A stretch of 64,000 nucleotides of DNA from Leptospira bourretii (GTDB taxonomy: Bacteria; Spirochaetota; Leptospiria; Leptospirales; Leptospiraceae), in contig NZ_RQFW01000001.1 in the NCBI RefSeq assembly GCF_004770145.1, positions 124,001 through 188,000 of the forward strand, written 5' to 3'. The translations under genes were made by a program, and so were the position numbers. The notes under the pieces were generated by a model. That model made no database searches. It saw nothing but the letters and a program-made list of their open reading frames with translations, and had not been told where the DNA came from. Positions 42,978-51,969 of this stretch are shown here, piece by piece. How positions within the stretch are numbered: position 1 is the stretch's first letter; each line of letters begins with the position of its first letter.

Positions 42978-43430
42978 ATGGATAAAAAACCTTATCCTTT
43001 TTTACCTTTCGAAGATTCTCTCGTTGGAGAGAAAATCCTTCTTGTTTGGCAAGAAAGTCATCATTCAGAAAAAAATTTAAAAGAACATTTATTAAAAGCA
43101 TTGAATCTTACCGAAGATCAGATTGTTTTTACACCAAATGCCATCAAACAAAAGTTAATGGTTTCATATCCTACTGAGATTCGTAACTTCATCGAAGAGA
43201 AAAATCCTTCTCAAATCACTGAATTGTTGTTAACAATCGCTAAAGGGAAGTCAAAAGTTTATCCTACACCTGCGCTTGATATCACCTTTGAACTGATAGA
43301 ATGGATTCTCACAGGATTTGATTTGGATGATGTGCTAGTGGAAACCTTATCCGCATTATTCGGAACAACCCTAACCAATGGATTTGTAGACCAAGTAAGA
43401 GCTGAATACATCAAAGAACTTCGAGGATAA
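42978..43430 (+). CDS. Hypothetical cytoplasmic protein, 150 aa
   Basis: ATG 42978 is preferred to GTG 42945, which would place the hairpin at 42949-42972 inside the gene. No family recognised. It is mixed alpha/beta with LPFEDSLVGEKILLVWQES at the start and a helical end (FVDQVRAEYIKEL). No signal or membrane span. It lies between HU and the alkyl-DHAP-synthase-like gene on the same strand. Confidence 0.6.
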   Translation: MDKKPYPFLPFEDSLVGEKILLVWQESHHSEKNLKEHLLKALNLTEDQIVFTPNAIKQKLMVSYPTEIRNFIEEKNPSQITELLLTIAKGKSKVYPTPALDITFELIEWILTGFDLDDVLVETLSALFGTTLTNGFVDQVRAEYIKELRG

Positions 43431-43515
43431 AGTTTTTTTTAAAGATCCTTTATTTTGATTGTCAAACATTGAACTTGGTTCAAATTTTGGGCAAATAAGG
43501 ACTTTGGTTACCAAT

Positions 43516-45132
43516 ATGCAAACTCGTGATATTTATAAATGGGGATCTCCCGATGTAGAAGAAAAACTGCCTGAACATACATTAAAATTTTTGGAAGAGC
43601 AGTTCCCTGTTGATAAAGAGTTCAAAGCTTCCCTGCCGAAAGGAGAACTTCCCCTTAACCCCTTAAAAAAATCTAAACTTTCGCAAACAACCATCACAAA
43701 ACTTAAACAGATTGTTGGGAAAGACCATGTTTTGTTAGACGATCCTTCTCGTGCTAGACATTCTATTGGAAAGTTTTATACAGAAATTTATAAAGCAAGA
43801 TTTGGTGAAGTGACTGATGTAGTTGATGTAGTTGTCTCTCCTAAAAATGAAGCAGAAGTCATTGAGATCATTTCACTCGCCAATGCAGGCAAAATTCCCG
43901 TGATTCCTTATGGGGCAGGCTCGACAGTCACAAAAGCATTACAAGCTCCTAAAGGTGGAATCTCTTTAGATTTATCTCGTTTGAATCGTATCATTGAATT
44001 TAATGCGATTGATTCGACTGTGACTGTAGAAGCCGGAGTTTATGGTCCTGTTTTAGAAAAACACTTAAATGAACGTGGATATACTTGTGGTCATTTCCCA
44101 CAATCATTCGAATTCTCTACAGTCGGTGGTTGGATTGCAGCCAAAGGTGCTGGGCAAGCATCCACTGGTTATGGGAAAATCGAAGATATACTTCTTAGTC
44201 TAACGGCGATTACTCCATCTGGTAAGTTTGAATCAAAGGCATATCCTGCTGCATCCATTGGTCCAGATTTATTTCGATTGTTTCTTGGAACTGAAGGAAG
44301 TTTCGGTGTCATCACAAAAGCAACATTAAAAATTCGCAAATTCCATCCTGAAAATTCTGCAAAAGGTTCCTTCATTTTTAAAAACTTTGAAAAAGCTGTA
44401 GAAACAATGCGGGATGTGATGCAAGCAGGTTTTGGAAAACCTCACTTCTTTCGTATCCAAGACCCAGAAGAAACGGATATCTCGTTTCATATGAGTGGCC
44501 TTCATGGTGGAAAAGAAGATTATTTTCTTAGATTCATCGGTTACAAACCAATGGAACGGTCTCTTATGCATATCATCATTGATGGTGATCCTTCGTATGC
44601 AAAGGAAGTATTAAAAAAGATCAAAAAAATTGCGAAACGGAATGGTGGGTTTTCTACAGGAGAATCTCCGGTAAACAAATGGTTACACCAAAGGTATTCT
44701 AGTGCGTATCTTAGAGATTATTTGATGGATGAAGGGATCCGAATTGATACTTTAGAGACAGCGGTTAGTTGGTCAAACTTACATGAGTTATGGGAGAAAA
44801 CCAGGGCTTATATCAAAAGTTATGAAAACACATCTTGTATGGTGCATATTTCTCATGCCTACGAAAATGGAGCCAACCTGTATTTTATATTTTTAAGTCC
44901 TATAAAAGGGAAAAATGAAATTACAGATTTTGTGAAATTTCACAAAGGAATTATCGACAGCATCCATAAACATGGAGGATCACTTTCCCACCATCACGGA
45001 ATTGGAAGAATGTTATCTCCTTGGATGGAAGGGGAAGTTGGTAAAGAAGGACTTCGAATTTTATCTTCTCTTAAAAAGACTTTTGATCCAAAAGGAATCA
45101 TGAATCCAGGTGGATTGTTAGGACTTAAATAA
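43516..45132 (+). CDS. FAD-linked oxidase-type enzyme, alkyl-DHAP synthase-like
   Basis: 538 residues from ATG 43516; the ORF is open further up to TTG 43459, and neither start has a well-placed ribosome site. The FAD-binding PCMH region is clear: VIPYGAGSTV, FEFSTVGGWIAAKGAGQ, GTEGSFGVITKATLKIR. SLSHHHGIGRM and the DPKGIMNPGGLL ending match human alkylglycerone-phosphate synthase closely. That enzyme swaps the acyl chain of acyl-DHAP for a fatty alcohol, giving ether lipids; glycolate/D-lactate dehydrogenases are the other relatives. Followed by a TetR gene (overlapping TAATG), a lipid kinase and glpD, a context that favours glycerolipid work. Confidence 0.85.
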   Translation: MQTRDIYKWGSPDVEEKLPEHTLKFLEEQFPVDKEFKASLPKGELPLNPLKKSKLSQTTITKLKQIVGKDHVLLDDPSRARHSIGKFYTEIYKARFGEVTDVVDVVVSPKNEAEVIEIISLANAGKIPVIPYGAGSTVTKALQAPKGGISLDLSRLNRIIEFNAIDSTVTVEAGVYGPVLEKHLNERGYTCGHFPQSFEFSTVGGWIAAKGAGQASTGYGKIEDILLSLTAITPSGKFESKAYPAASIGPDLFRLFLGTEGSFGVITKATLKIRKFHPENSAKGSFIFKNFEKAVETMRDVMQAGFGKPHFFRIQDPEETDISFHMSGLHGGKEDYFLRFIGYKPMERSLMHIIIDGDPSYAKEVLKKIKKIAKRNGGFSTGESPVNKWLHQRYSSAYLRDYLMDEGIRIDTLETAVSWSNLHELWEKTRAYIKSYENTSCMVHISHAYENGANLYFIFLSPIKGKNEITDFVKFHKGIIDSIHKHGGSLSHHHGIGRMLSPWMEGEVGKEGLRILSSLKKTFDPKGIMNPGGLLGLK

Positions 45133-45770
45133 TGGGTGTTTCTGAAAGGAAAAAACGCGAATTTGCACAAAGAGAAACAGACATTCTCAATTGTGCCATT
45201 GAACTCTTTAGAACCAAACATCCATCTTTAGTTAAGATGGATGACATTGCAAAACAATTGGAGATAGGGCGCGGAACCATATATCTCCATTTTAAAAGTA
45301 AAGATGACTTGATGGCGCGTATTCAATATGAAGATTATGTTCGTTTGCGTAAACGATTGGAAAAATCTTTAGAGGAACATACTGCAATCGAAATGTCTAG
45401 AAAGGCAATCAGGGCATACATTGATCATTGTTTGGGGGATCGTCATATGTATCTTGTTGCCAGACAATGTGGTGTTAATTTAAATATTAACAACGTGTCA
45501 GAAGATATGAGCCAACTGCTAACTGAAGAAAGAACCAATCGTTTGACACTTTTAGAAAAAATCTATAAACAAGCAAAACAAGAAAACCTTATCAATACAA
45601 GAGGGACTTATCCCAATGTGGCAGTTGCATGGGGGATGATTCGTGGCGCAGTAGAAGTGATTTTGGATGGGCATTTTCAAAATGAAATCAAAAGTGAAAA
45701 AGCCTATTTAGAAACGATTGAACATGTATTATTCTATGGACTTTTTTCTGGGAATAAAGGAGAGACTTGA
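45132..45770 (+). CDS. TetR-family transcriptional regulator
   Basis: 212 residues. The helix-turn-helix is KMDDIAKQLEIGRGTIYLHFKSKDDL (about 35-60, read in two parts), the usual TetR N-terminus. The ligand-binding part is helical and unassigned. It is embedded between lipid-metabolism genes with overlapping start and stop codons on both sides, so it probably controls its own operon in response to an acyl or lipid ligand (inference). Confidence 0.93.
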   Translation: MGVSERKKREFAQRETDILNCAIELFRTKHPSLVKMDDIAKQLEIGRGTIYLHFKSKDDLMARIQYEDYVRLRKRLEKSLEEHTAIEMSRKAIRAYIDHCLGDRHMYLVARQCGVNLNINNVSEDMSQLLTEERTNRLTLLEKIYKQAKQENLINTRGTYPNVAVAWGMIRGAVEVILDGHFQNEIKSEKAYLETIEHVLFYGLFSGNKGET

Positions 45771-46696
45771 TGAGAAAGATGAAAGTGATTTTAAATCCTG
45801 TATCTGGCGGAGGTCTCTCTGCGAAAGTCTGGAAAAAAGTAGAACCGGAATTAATTAAAAAAGGAATTCCTTATGAATTCGAAGCCACAACCAAGGAAAG
45901 AGCCGCACGTGACATTGCAAAAGATGCCGTCAAACAAGGGTTCCATTGGATTGTAGGGATCGGTGGAGATGGAACCTTTTCGAATGTGATCAATGGACTT
46001 TTTGAAAATGGAAAGTTAATTCATAAAAATGTTATTTTTAGTCCTATCCCAGCAGGGCGAGGAAACGATTTTATAAAAACAGTCAAAGTTCCAAAAAATC
46101 CCATCAAGGCTTTGGAACAAATCCTTGTCGGAAAGGAAAGGATCATTGATTTGATTGCAGTCACTTATACGAAAGCCGACAAAACAAAGGGAAATTACCT
46201 ATGTTTGAATTTGGCTGATTTCGGAATGGGTGGTGAGGTGGTTTATAAGGTCAATCGGTCAAAATTGGCACATATCATCGGAGGAAAGGGAGTATTTTTA
46301 TTATATTCGATTCTTGGTTTATTCACCTATACGAACAAAAAGATCACTCTGACACTTTCCAAATTTGAAAAAATCACAAACAAATGTAGATTGATTGTCT
46401 GTGCTAACGGAGAGTATGCGGGCGGTGGAATGTGGTTCGCTCCAAAAGCAAAACTCGATGACGGCAAAATGGATTTACTTGCCATTCAAGATGTGACGGT
46501 GATGGAGACCCTTCGAAAATTTGGTTATTTATACCGAGGAAAATTGTCTGAAGATTCGAAAGTCATTTCCAAACAAATCACAGAACTAACTGCTGAGTCT
46601 GACGAAGATGTTTTTATCGATGTAGATGGCGAAAATATGGGACAACTTCCCGCTCATTTCAAAATTTTGCCAAACGTACTTCCAATCAAATGTTAA
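45770..46696 (+). CDS. Diacylglycerol-kinase-family lipid kinase (YegS/DgkB-like)
   Basis: 308 residues from ATG 45770 (AAGGAGAG ribosome site). NPVSGGG (residues 10-16) and GIGGDGTFSNVINGL (about 62-76) are the nucleotide-binding motifs. PAGRGNDFIKT and the late NGEYAGGGMWFAPKAKLDDG complete the DAGK catalytic family pattern (read in pieces). It should phosphorylate diacylglycerol, sphingoid or a related lipid at the membrane surface. The next gene, glpD, begins 4 bases later. Confidence 0.93.
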   Translation: MRKMKVILNPVSGGGLSAKVWKKVEPELIKKGIPYEFEATTKERAARDIAKDAVKQGFHWIVGIGGDGTFSNVINGLFENGKLIHKNVIFSPIPAGRGNDFIKTVKVPKNPIKALEQILVGKERIIDLIAVTYTKADKTKGNYLCLNLADFGMGGEVVYKVNRSKLAHIIGGKGVFLLYSILGLFTYTNKKITLTLSKFEKITNKCRLIVCANGEYAGGGMWFAPKAKLDDGKMDLLAIQDVTVMETLRKFGYLYRGKLSEDSKVISKQITELTAESDEDVFIDVDGENMGQLPAHFKILPNVLPIKC

Positions 46697-46700
46697 ACCC

Positions 46701-48341
46701 ATGAAACAAATTACAAAAAAAGAAAACAGCAGACTTGGTCATCTAAAATCGGAATATGATATTATCATTGTCGGTGGAGGGATCACCGGTGCAAATGTTC
46801 TCTGGGATGCAACCCTTCGTGGTTATAATTGCCTTCTAGTAGAAAAAAATGATTATGCTTCTGGCACAAGCCAAGCAACTTCGAAACTCATTCATGGTGG
46901 ACTTAGATATTTAAAAAATCTTGAGTTTGGACTTGTACGTGAGTCACTTTCGGAAAGAAGGTATCTTGCCAAAATTTCTCCTCATGCCGTGCGGCCAATG
47001 GGGTTTATCATCCCGATTCGTTCCTGGTTCCAACGTATCCAATTATTTCTGGGGATGGAACTATACAATGCTCTTTCCTTTGATCGAAATCAGGAGATTG
47101 ATGCAGATGTACAACTTCCTAGATACAGATGGAATTCGTTAGGAGAAACTATATATAAAGTATTAGGACTGGATCGAAAGTCTTTGAAGGGGAGTTTTCA
47201 ATACTATGATTATGCAAATCCCAATCCAGAAAAACATACAACGGAATTTATTTTATCTGCGAAAGAAAAGGGGGCTCATGCCTTCAATTATCTTTCTGTC
47301 ACAACGTTAAGAAAACAAAATAGCGGTGGTTATACGGTTGGTCTCACGGATACACTAACCGGTAAAAAGGTACTTGTTTCAAGTAAGGTAGTTGTGAATT
47401 CAGCCGGACCTTGGGCGGATGTGATTGAATCTATGACGGGTGTTACTGCAGAGAAAAAACTGGTCCGCTCCAAAGGAATTCATGCAGTGGTTCGTAATAT
47501 ATGTGGAAATGAATGTGTTGTTCTGTCCAAAAGAGATGGCTCTCATCTTTTTGTCATTCCTTGGCGTGGAAAAACCATTGTTGGAACGACCGATACTGCG
47601 TATGACGATGATCCAGATGCTTTTAAAGTCAAACAGTCGGAACTTGTGGATTTATTAGATGAGGTAAATTATAGTTTTGGATTTGCGAAACTCACTTTAA
47701 AAGATGTGGATTATTATTACGGTGGCCTTCGTCCACTGGTAGAAGACCCAGGCAGTACGGAAGGAACTTATTCTGCTTCTAGGAAATCGGAAATTTTTCA
47801 TTATGAAAACGAAGGATTCCCCGGATTCTTTTCTGCGTTAGGTGGGAAGTACACAACAAGCCGTGCCGTTGCAGAAAATTTAGTAAATGCAATTGACAAT
47901 TATACAAAGGGGCAAGAGTCCCCTTGTGCCACAAAATTCACTCCATTACTTGGGGGAAGATACCAAAGTCTAAAGGAACTTGTAAACGAATTACAGTTTA
48001 AATATCCAAAAACCGAAGGTGCGAAGTTAGAGACCTTGGCCAGACGTTATGGTAGTGTTACCTGGAAGATTTTATCTTTAGAAGGAAAAGATACGTATCG
48101 GATCCCGAATGGTGAGATCTATTATGAAGAAGAAGTGGAATATATGGTCACCCATGAAGATATTTTCCATTTAACAGATTTTTATTTTAGACGTTCTGGG
48201 GTTGGTACTGTTGGCACTCTCGATCCAGTAGAGAAAACTCGTTTGAACAAAAAGATTGCAAAAATTCTTGGTTGGAATGCAGACCGATTGAAAGAAGAAG
48301 AGAAGTTAGTTGATGAAAGGTATAAATGGTTTGTTGACTAA
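46701..48341 (+). CDS. glpD: Glycerol-3-phosphate dehydrogenase, FAD-dependent
   Basis: 546 residues from ATG 46701. A longer reading from 46626 would overlap the lipid-kinase gene by 71 bases and adds atypical sequence. IIVGGGITGANVLWDATLRG (FAD site), ASGTSQATSKLIHGGLRYL and LGGKYTTSRAVAENL are GlpD hallmarks (read in pieces). It oxidises sn-glycerol-3-phosphate to dihydroxyacetone phosphate at the inner membrane and reduces quinone. DHAP is the backbone for the ether-lipid route suggested by the neighbour at 43516. Confidence 0.95.
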   Translation: MKQITKKENSRLGHLKSEYDIIIVGGGITGANVLWDATLRGYNCLLVEKNDYASGTSQATSKLIHGGLRYLKNLEFGLVRESLSERRYLAKISPHAVRPMGFIIPIRSWFQRIQLFLGMELYNALSFDRNQEIDADVQLPRYRWNSLGETIYKVLGLDRKSLKGSFQYYDYANPNPEKHTTEFILSAKEKGAHAFNYLSVTTLRKQNSGGYTVGLTDTLTGKKVLVSSKVVVNSAGPWADVIESMTGVTAEKKLVRSKGIHAVVRNICGNECVVLSKRDGSHLFVIPWRGKTIVGTTDTAYDDDPDAFKVKQSELVDLLDEVNYSFGFAKLTLKDVDYYYGGLRPLVEDPGSTEGTYSASRKSEIFHYENEGFPGFFSALGGKYTTSRAVAENLVNAIDNYTKGQESPCATKFTPLLGGRYQSLKELVNELQFKYPKTEGAKLETLARRYGSVTWKILSLEGKDTYRIPNGEIYYEEEVEYMVTHEDIFHLTDFYFRRSGVGTVGTLDPVEKTRLNKKIAKILGWNADRLKEEEKLVDERYKWFVD

Positions 48342-48763
48342 TGGCTCGGATCTCAATTGATATTCCAGAAAAACAAATTTATTCTACAGACATAAGCGTT
48401 CGGATTTCTGATATCAACTTTGCGGGGCACTTAGCTCATGATGCTATTTTGACCTTAACCCATGAATGCCGAGCTCGGTTTTTCCATTCACATGGATGGA
48501 CAGAAATCAATGTGGAAGGGAAGGGAATTGTGGTATCTGATGTTGCGATTGTTTATAAATCAGAGGCTTTTTTTCCAGATGATTTGATGATGCAACTTTT
48601 TGTGGACAACGTGTCCAAAAAATCTTTGGAGATGGTTTATGTGATTACCCATAAAAATGGGGGAAAAGAAATCGCTCGGGCAAAAACAGCCATCGTATTT
48701 TTCGATTATGCGGAAAGAAAACCATGCCCGATCCCTGATGTTTTTTTAAAGGTCCTTATTTGA
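48341..48763 (+). CDS. Hotdog-fold acyl-CoA thioesterase (4HBT/YbgC-like)
   Basis: 140 residues. VRISDINFAGHLAHDAILTLTHECR carries the 4HBT motif with Asp and His (read in two parts). VVSDVAIVYKSEAFFPDDL is the central strand-turn typical of these enzymes. It starts by TAATG overlap with glpD, so it is part of the glycerolipid operon. Its last 8 bases overlap the end of the MeaB gene on the other strand. Confidence 0.88.
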   Translation: MARISIDIPEKQIYSTDISVRISDINFAGHLAHDAILTLTHECRARFFHSHGWTEINVEGKGIVVSDVAIVYKSEAFFPDDLMMQLFVDNVSKKSLEMVYVITHKNGGKEIARAKTAIVFFDYAERKPCPIPDVFLKVLI

Positions 48764-49745
48764 TTTTTGATTGAATGAAAGAAACGATTTTACGTTCTTC
48801 TTCTTCATACTTGAGTTTATGAATGCCACCAAGCGGATTTCGTTTGATTGCCTGGTTCCATTTGGAAGATTCTAATTCTTCCCAGATAGAAATTCCCCAT
48901 CTTCCATATTCATTCCGAATCCACTGTGTAAGTTGGGTCAGTGTTTCTGAATTTTTGTCTTTTCGTTTTTGGTATTGCAGGATGTATAACAATAGTTCTT
49001 CGATACCCTTTCGTTTGGTGACTGATGTTTTGAATATCGGTGGTAGCGACTGATTCGGCAATATGTCTTTGATGAATTCCAAAGTGGATTCTAACATATA
49101 ATAACTAGAGTTTGCCAGAGACTCCTCATCACATTTGTTGATGATAAAAGCTTCTGGGACTTCCATAATACCCGATTTCATAAATTGCACTTGGTCACCA
49201 CCCAATGGTTGCATCACAAGAAAGGATAAATCGGAAATAAGAGAAACTGAAATTTCGTTTTGGCCAATACCCACAGTTTCCACAAATACATAATCAAAAA
49301 CTCGTCGTAAGAATCGGATCACATGATAGGTATAGGGATTCAGTCCTCCCAGTTCCAATTGGGAAGGTTGGGATCTAAAGTAAATTCGTGTATCCCTTCG
49401 GGGTAGAGTCACTCTTGTTCGATCACCAAGGATGGAACCTCCACTTAGATTGGAAGAAGGGTCAATGGCAACAATGGCCATTTTTTTGTCTGGGGCAAAA
49501 TCTAAAAAAAGTTTGCATAACTCACCGAGTAACGAAGATTTGCCGGCGCCTGGTGTTCCAGTAAATCCAATGGTGAGTCCTTCTTTAATGTCTGGGTTTT
49601 GTCGGATTAGTTCTTGGAATAAGGACTCGCGAAATTCTAGATTTTTTTCTGTTTCAATCTTCGAAATGATTTTAGCAATCGGATATTTTTCACCAAGTAG
49701 TGCGTCAGAAACCAATTGTGATAATGATTCTTTAGTATCAATCAA
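48756..49745 (-). CDS. meaB: MeaB/ArgK-family GTPase chaperone of B12-dependent mutase
   Basis: 329 residues. Walker A GFTGTPGAGKSSL (about 58-70), VAIDPSSNLSGGSILGDRTR, VETVGIGQNE (switch) and INKCDEE (base recognition) define the MeaB family. These G proteins gate loading and protect adenosylcobalamin-dependent acyl-CoA mutases. A mutase gene lies immediately upstream on the same strand. The two are separated by 104 bases holding a strong hairpin. Confidence 0.93.
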   Translation of the reverse strand: MIDTKESLSQLVSDALLGEKYPIAKIISKIETEKNLEFRESLFQELIRQNPDIKEGLTIGFTGTPGAGKSSLLGELCKLFLDFAPDKKMAIVAIDPSSNLSGGSILGDRTRVTLPRRDTRIYFRSQPSQLELGGLNPYTYHVIRFLRRVFDYVFVETVGIGQNEISVSLISDLSFLVMQPLGGDQVQFMKSGIMEVPEAFIINKCDEESLANSSYYMLESTLEFIKDILPNQSLPPIFKTSVTKRKGIEELLLYILQYQKRKDKNSETLTQLTQWIRNEYGRWGISIWEELESSKWNQAIKRNPLGGIHKLKYEEEERKIVSFIQSKIK

Positions 49746-49785
49746 GGGATGTTGCCATTCATAAGAAATAAATTAAAGAAGGAGA

Positions 49786-49826
49786 CTTCCATTGTAATCC
49801 AAAGATTGGAGGATTCACAATGGAAG
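49786..49826 (-). terminator. Strong stem-loop between mutase and meaB
   Basis: CTTCCATTGT (49786-49795) pairs with ACAATGGAAG (49817-49826). AATCC/GGATT extends the stem to about 15 bp with one bulge. On the minus strand it is followed by a U-rich tract, so it can act as a full or partial terminator that lowers meaB relative to the mutase. Confidence 0.55.
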
Positions 49827-49849
49827 CTTAAAAAAATAGACTCTTTGTT

Positions 49850-51868
49850 TTAAACGAGAGCCGGTTCTGCTGCGACGATGTCGATGATCTTTTCCATAAT
49901 CGACATGAGATCATAGTCTTTTGGAGTGAAGATTTCTCGAATCCCCATTTTTTTGAGTTCATCAAAATCGGATTCAGGAATGATTCCACCAATCACAACA
50001 GGGATTTTTGCCTTGTAGTGGGTAAGTTCATCAAACAACTGTTTTACGATTTCTTTGTGAGAACCAGAAAGAATGGATAGTCCAATCACATTTGCGTTTT
50101 CTTCCACTGCAGATTGTACGATTTCTTCTGGGGAGAGTCGAATCCCTGAATAAATCACATCAAAACCACTGTGTTTTGCAGAAACGGCAATCATCTCAGC
50201 ACCATTGGAGTGACCATCAAGTCCTGGTTTTCCTACGACAATTTTAGGTCTATGTCCATTTGCCTTTGTGAATGCCTCTACTTTCCCGCGAACTGTAGAA
50301 ACCTTATCGTCCGACAAAAAGAGTTTTTGTCCATCGACACCTGTTGGTGGGTTGTATTCTCCATACACTTCACGAAGTGCATCTGCCCATTCTCCTGTGG
50401 TGACTAGTGCTTTGGCACAAGCAATAGAGAATGGCATTAGGTTTTTTCCATCTTTTGCAGCTTGTTTTAAGTCTTCTAAAGATTTTTTAGCAAGATCGGC
50501 ATTACGACGAGATTTTGCCTCTCCAAGAACGTTTAATGTTTGTTCTGCGGATTTTGGGTCTACTTTAAAAATACCACCATCGGAGTCAGTCATCAGTGGA
50601 GACTTAATTCCATCGGTCCATTTGTTTTTACCAACGATTACAAGTTCATTGGAGTTGATTTTTGAAAGTCTTTCTGTTTGTGATTTCACAAGTTGAGACT
50701 TCATATAACCATTTTCAATCGCAACGAGAGCCCCACCCATATCGACAATCTTTTGAATTTCAAGTTTTGCTTCTTCTTTCAAAGCTTTCACTTTGGATTC
50801 AATGACTTTGGATCCTTCGAATATGTCTGGGTATTCGAGAAGGTCTGTTTCATACGCAAGGACTTGTTGTAATCGGAGTGACCATTGTTGGTCCCAAGGT
50901 CTTGGTAAGGATAATGCTTCGTTCCAAGCAGGAAGTTGGAGGGCACGACATCTTGCATTTCTGGAAAGTGTCACACCAAGAGATTCAATGAGAATCCTCC
51001 AGGCGTTGTTTTCTGGTTGTTCTTCTGTGAGTCCAAGAGAGTTTACCTGCACTCCATATCGGAATACTCGGTACTTGGCAGTTTTTACTTTGTAACGTTC
51101 TGTAGTGATCTCTTGCCACATTTCAGTGAAGGCGCGCATTTTGCACATTTCTTCTACAAAACGAATTCCAGCGTTTACAAAGAATGAAATTCGACCCACA
51201 CACTGCTCAAATTCGTCATCAGAAAAACAATTTCTTTCTTTGATGGCATCTAACACAGCAATGGCTGTTGCGAGAGCAAAGGAAAGTTCCTGAACGGGAG
51301 TAGCCCCTGCTTCTTGTAAGTGATAAGAACAAATGTTAGATGGATTCCATTTTGGAATATTGTGTAAACAATACTCATACATATCCACGATGATTTTCAT
51401 GGAATCTTTTGGAGGATAAATGTAGGTTCCACGTGCTAAGTATTCTTTGATGAGATCGTTCTGAGTGGTTCCGTTTAGTTTTTCCAAAGGAACTCCACGT
51501 TCTTCCGCAAGGGCTACATATAGCGAAAGTAACCACATGGAGGTTCCATTGATGGTCATGGAAGTGTTCATCTCTTCGATCGGGATTTGGTCGAATAAAA
51601 TGCGAAAGTCTTCGAGTGAGTTGATGGGAACTCCCACCTTTCCGATTTCTGGGCGTGATACCTCGTGGTCGGAACTATAACCACACTGTGTGGGGAGATC
51701 AAATGCAATGGAAAGCCCTGTTTGGCCTTTAGAGAGGTTCTTTCTGTACAACTCATTGGAGGCTTTTGCATTGGTATGCCCAGCATAGGTCCTAAAAATC
51801 CACGGTTTGTCAGGTTTTCCCTGCCCATTCTCGTCCACGAGAAGGTATTCTTTTTTTTCGGCGGACAT
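49850..51868 (-). CDS. meaA: Adenosylcobalamin-dependent acyl-CoA mutase, MeaA/ethylmalonyl-CoA mutase type
   Basis: 672 residues, the length of single-chain MeaA/Ecm proteins. DKPWIFRTYAGHTNAKASN and GLSIAFDLPTQCGYSSDHE near the start match this group better than methylmalonyl-CoA mutase. The B12 site is at the C-terminus (KPGLDGHSNGAEMIA with the base-off DxHxxG; GLSILSGSHKEIV; GGIIPESDFDELKKMGI). It rearranges the carbon skeleton of a branched acyl-CoA, in known cases ethylmalonyl-CoA to methylsuccinyl-CoA. Substrate cannot be fixed from sequence by eye. Works with MeaB. Confidence 0.9.
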   Translation of the reverse strand: MSAEKKEYLLVDENGQGKPDKPWIFRTYAGHTNAKASNELYRKNLSKGQTGLSIAFDLPTQCGYSSDHEVSRPEIGKVGVPINSLEDFRILFDQIPIEEMNTSMTINGTSMWLLSLYVALAEERGVPLEKLNGTTQNDLIKEYLARGTYIYPPKDSMKIIVDMYEYCLHNIPKWNPSNICSYHLQEAGATPVQELSFALATAIAVLDAIKERNCFSDDEFEQCVGRISFFVNAGIRFVEEMCKMRAFTEMWQEITTERYKVKTAKYRVFRYGVQVNSLGLTEEQPENNAWRILIESLGVTLSRNARCRALQLPAWNEALSLPRPWDQQWSLRLQQVLAYETDLLEYPDIFEGSKVIESKVKALKEEAKLEIQKIVDMGGALVAIENGYMKSQLVKSQTERLSKINSNELVIVGKNKWTDGIKSPLMTDSDGGIFKVDPKSAEQTLNVLGEAKSRRNADLAKKSLEDLKQAAKDGKNLMPFSIACAKALVTTGEWADALREVYGEYNPPTGVDGQKLFLSDDKVSTVRGKVEAFTKANGHRPKIVVGKPGLDGHSNGAEMIAVSAKHSGFDVIYSGIRLSPEEIVQSAVEENANVIGLSILSGSHKEIVKQLFDELTHYKAKIPVVIGGIIPESDFDELKKMGIREIFTPKDYDLMSIMEKIIDIVAAEPALV

Positions 51869-51969
51869 TCTTTGCCTCGTTTTATAAATTCTATGTATAA
51901 TTGAAAATCTTCTGGAATATTTTCACCTAAAAATTTATACAGGACTAGGCAAATTGAGCCTTTTCCAAG

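Noticed and set aside
46626..46700. Longer N-terminus for glpD
   Set aside because: It lies within the lipid-kinase coding region; ATG 46701 follows its stop and gives the usual GlpD start.
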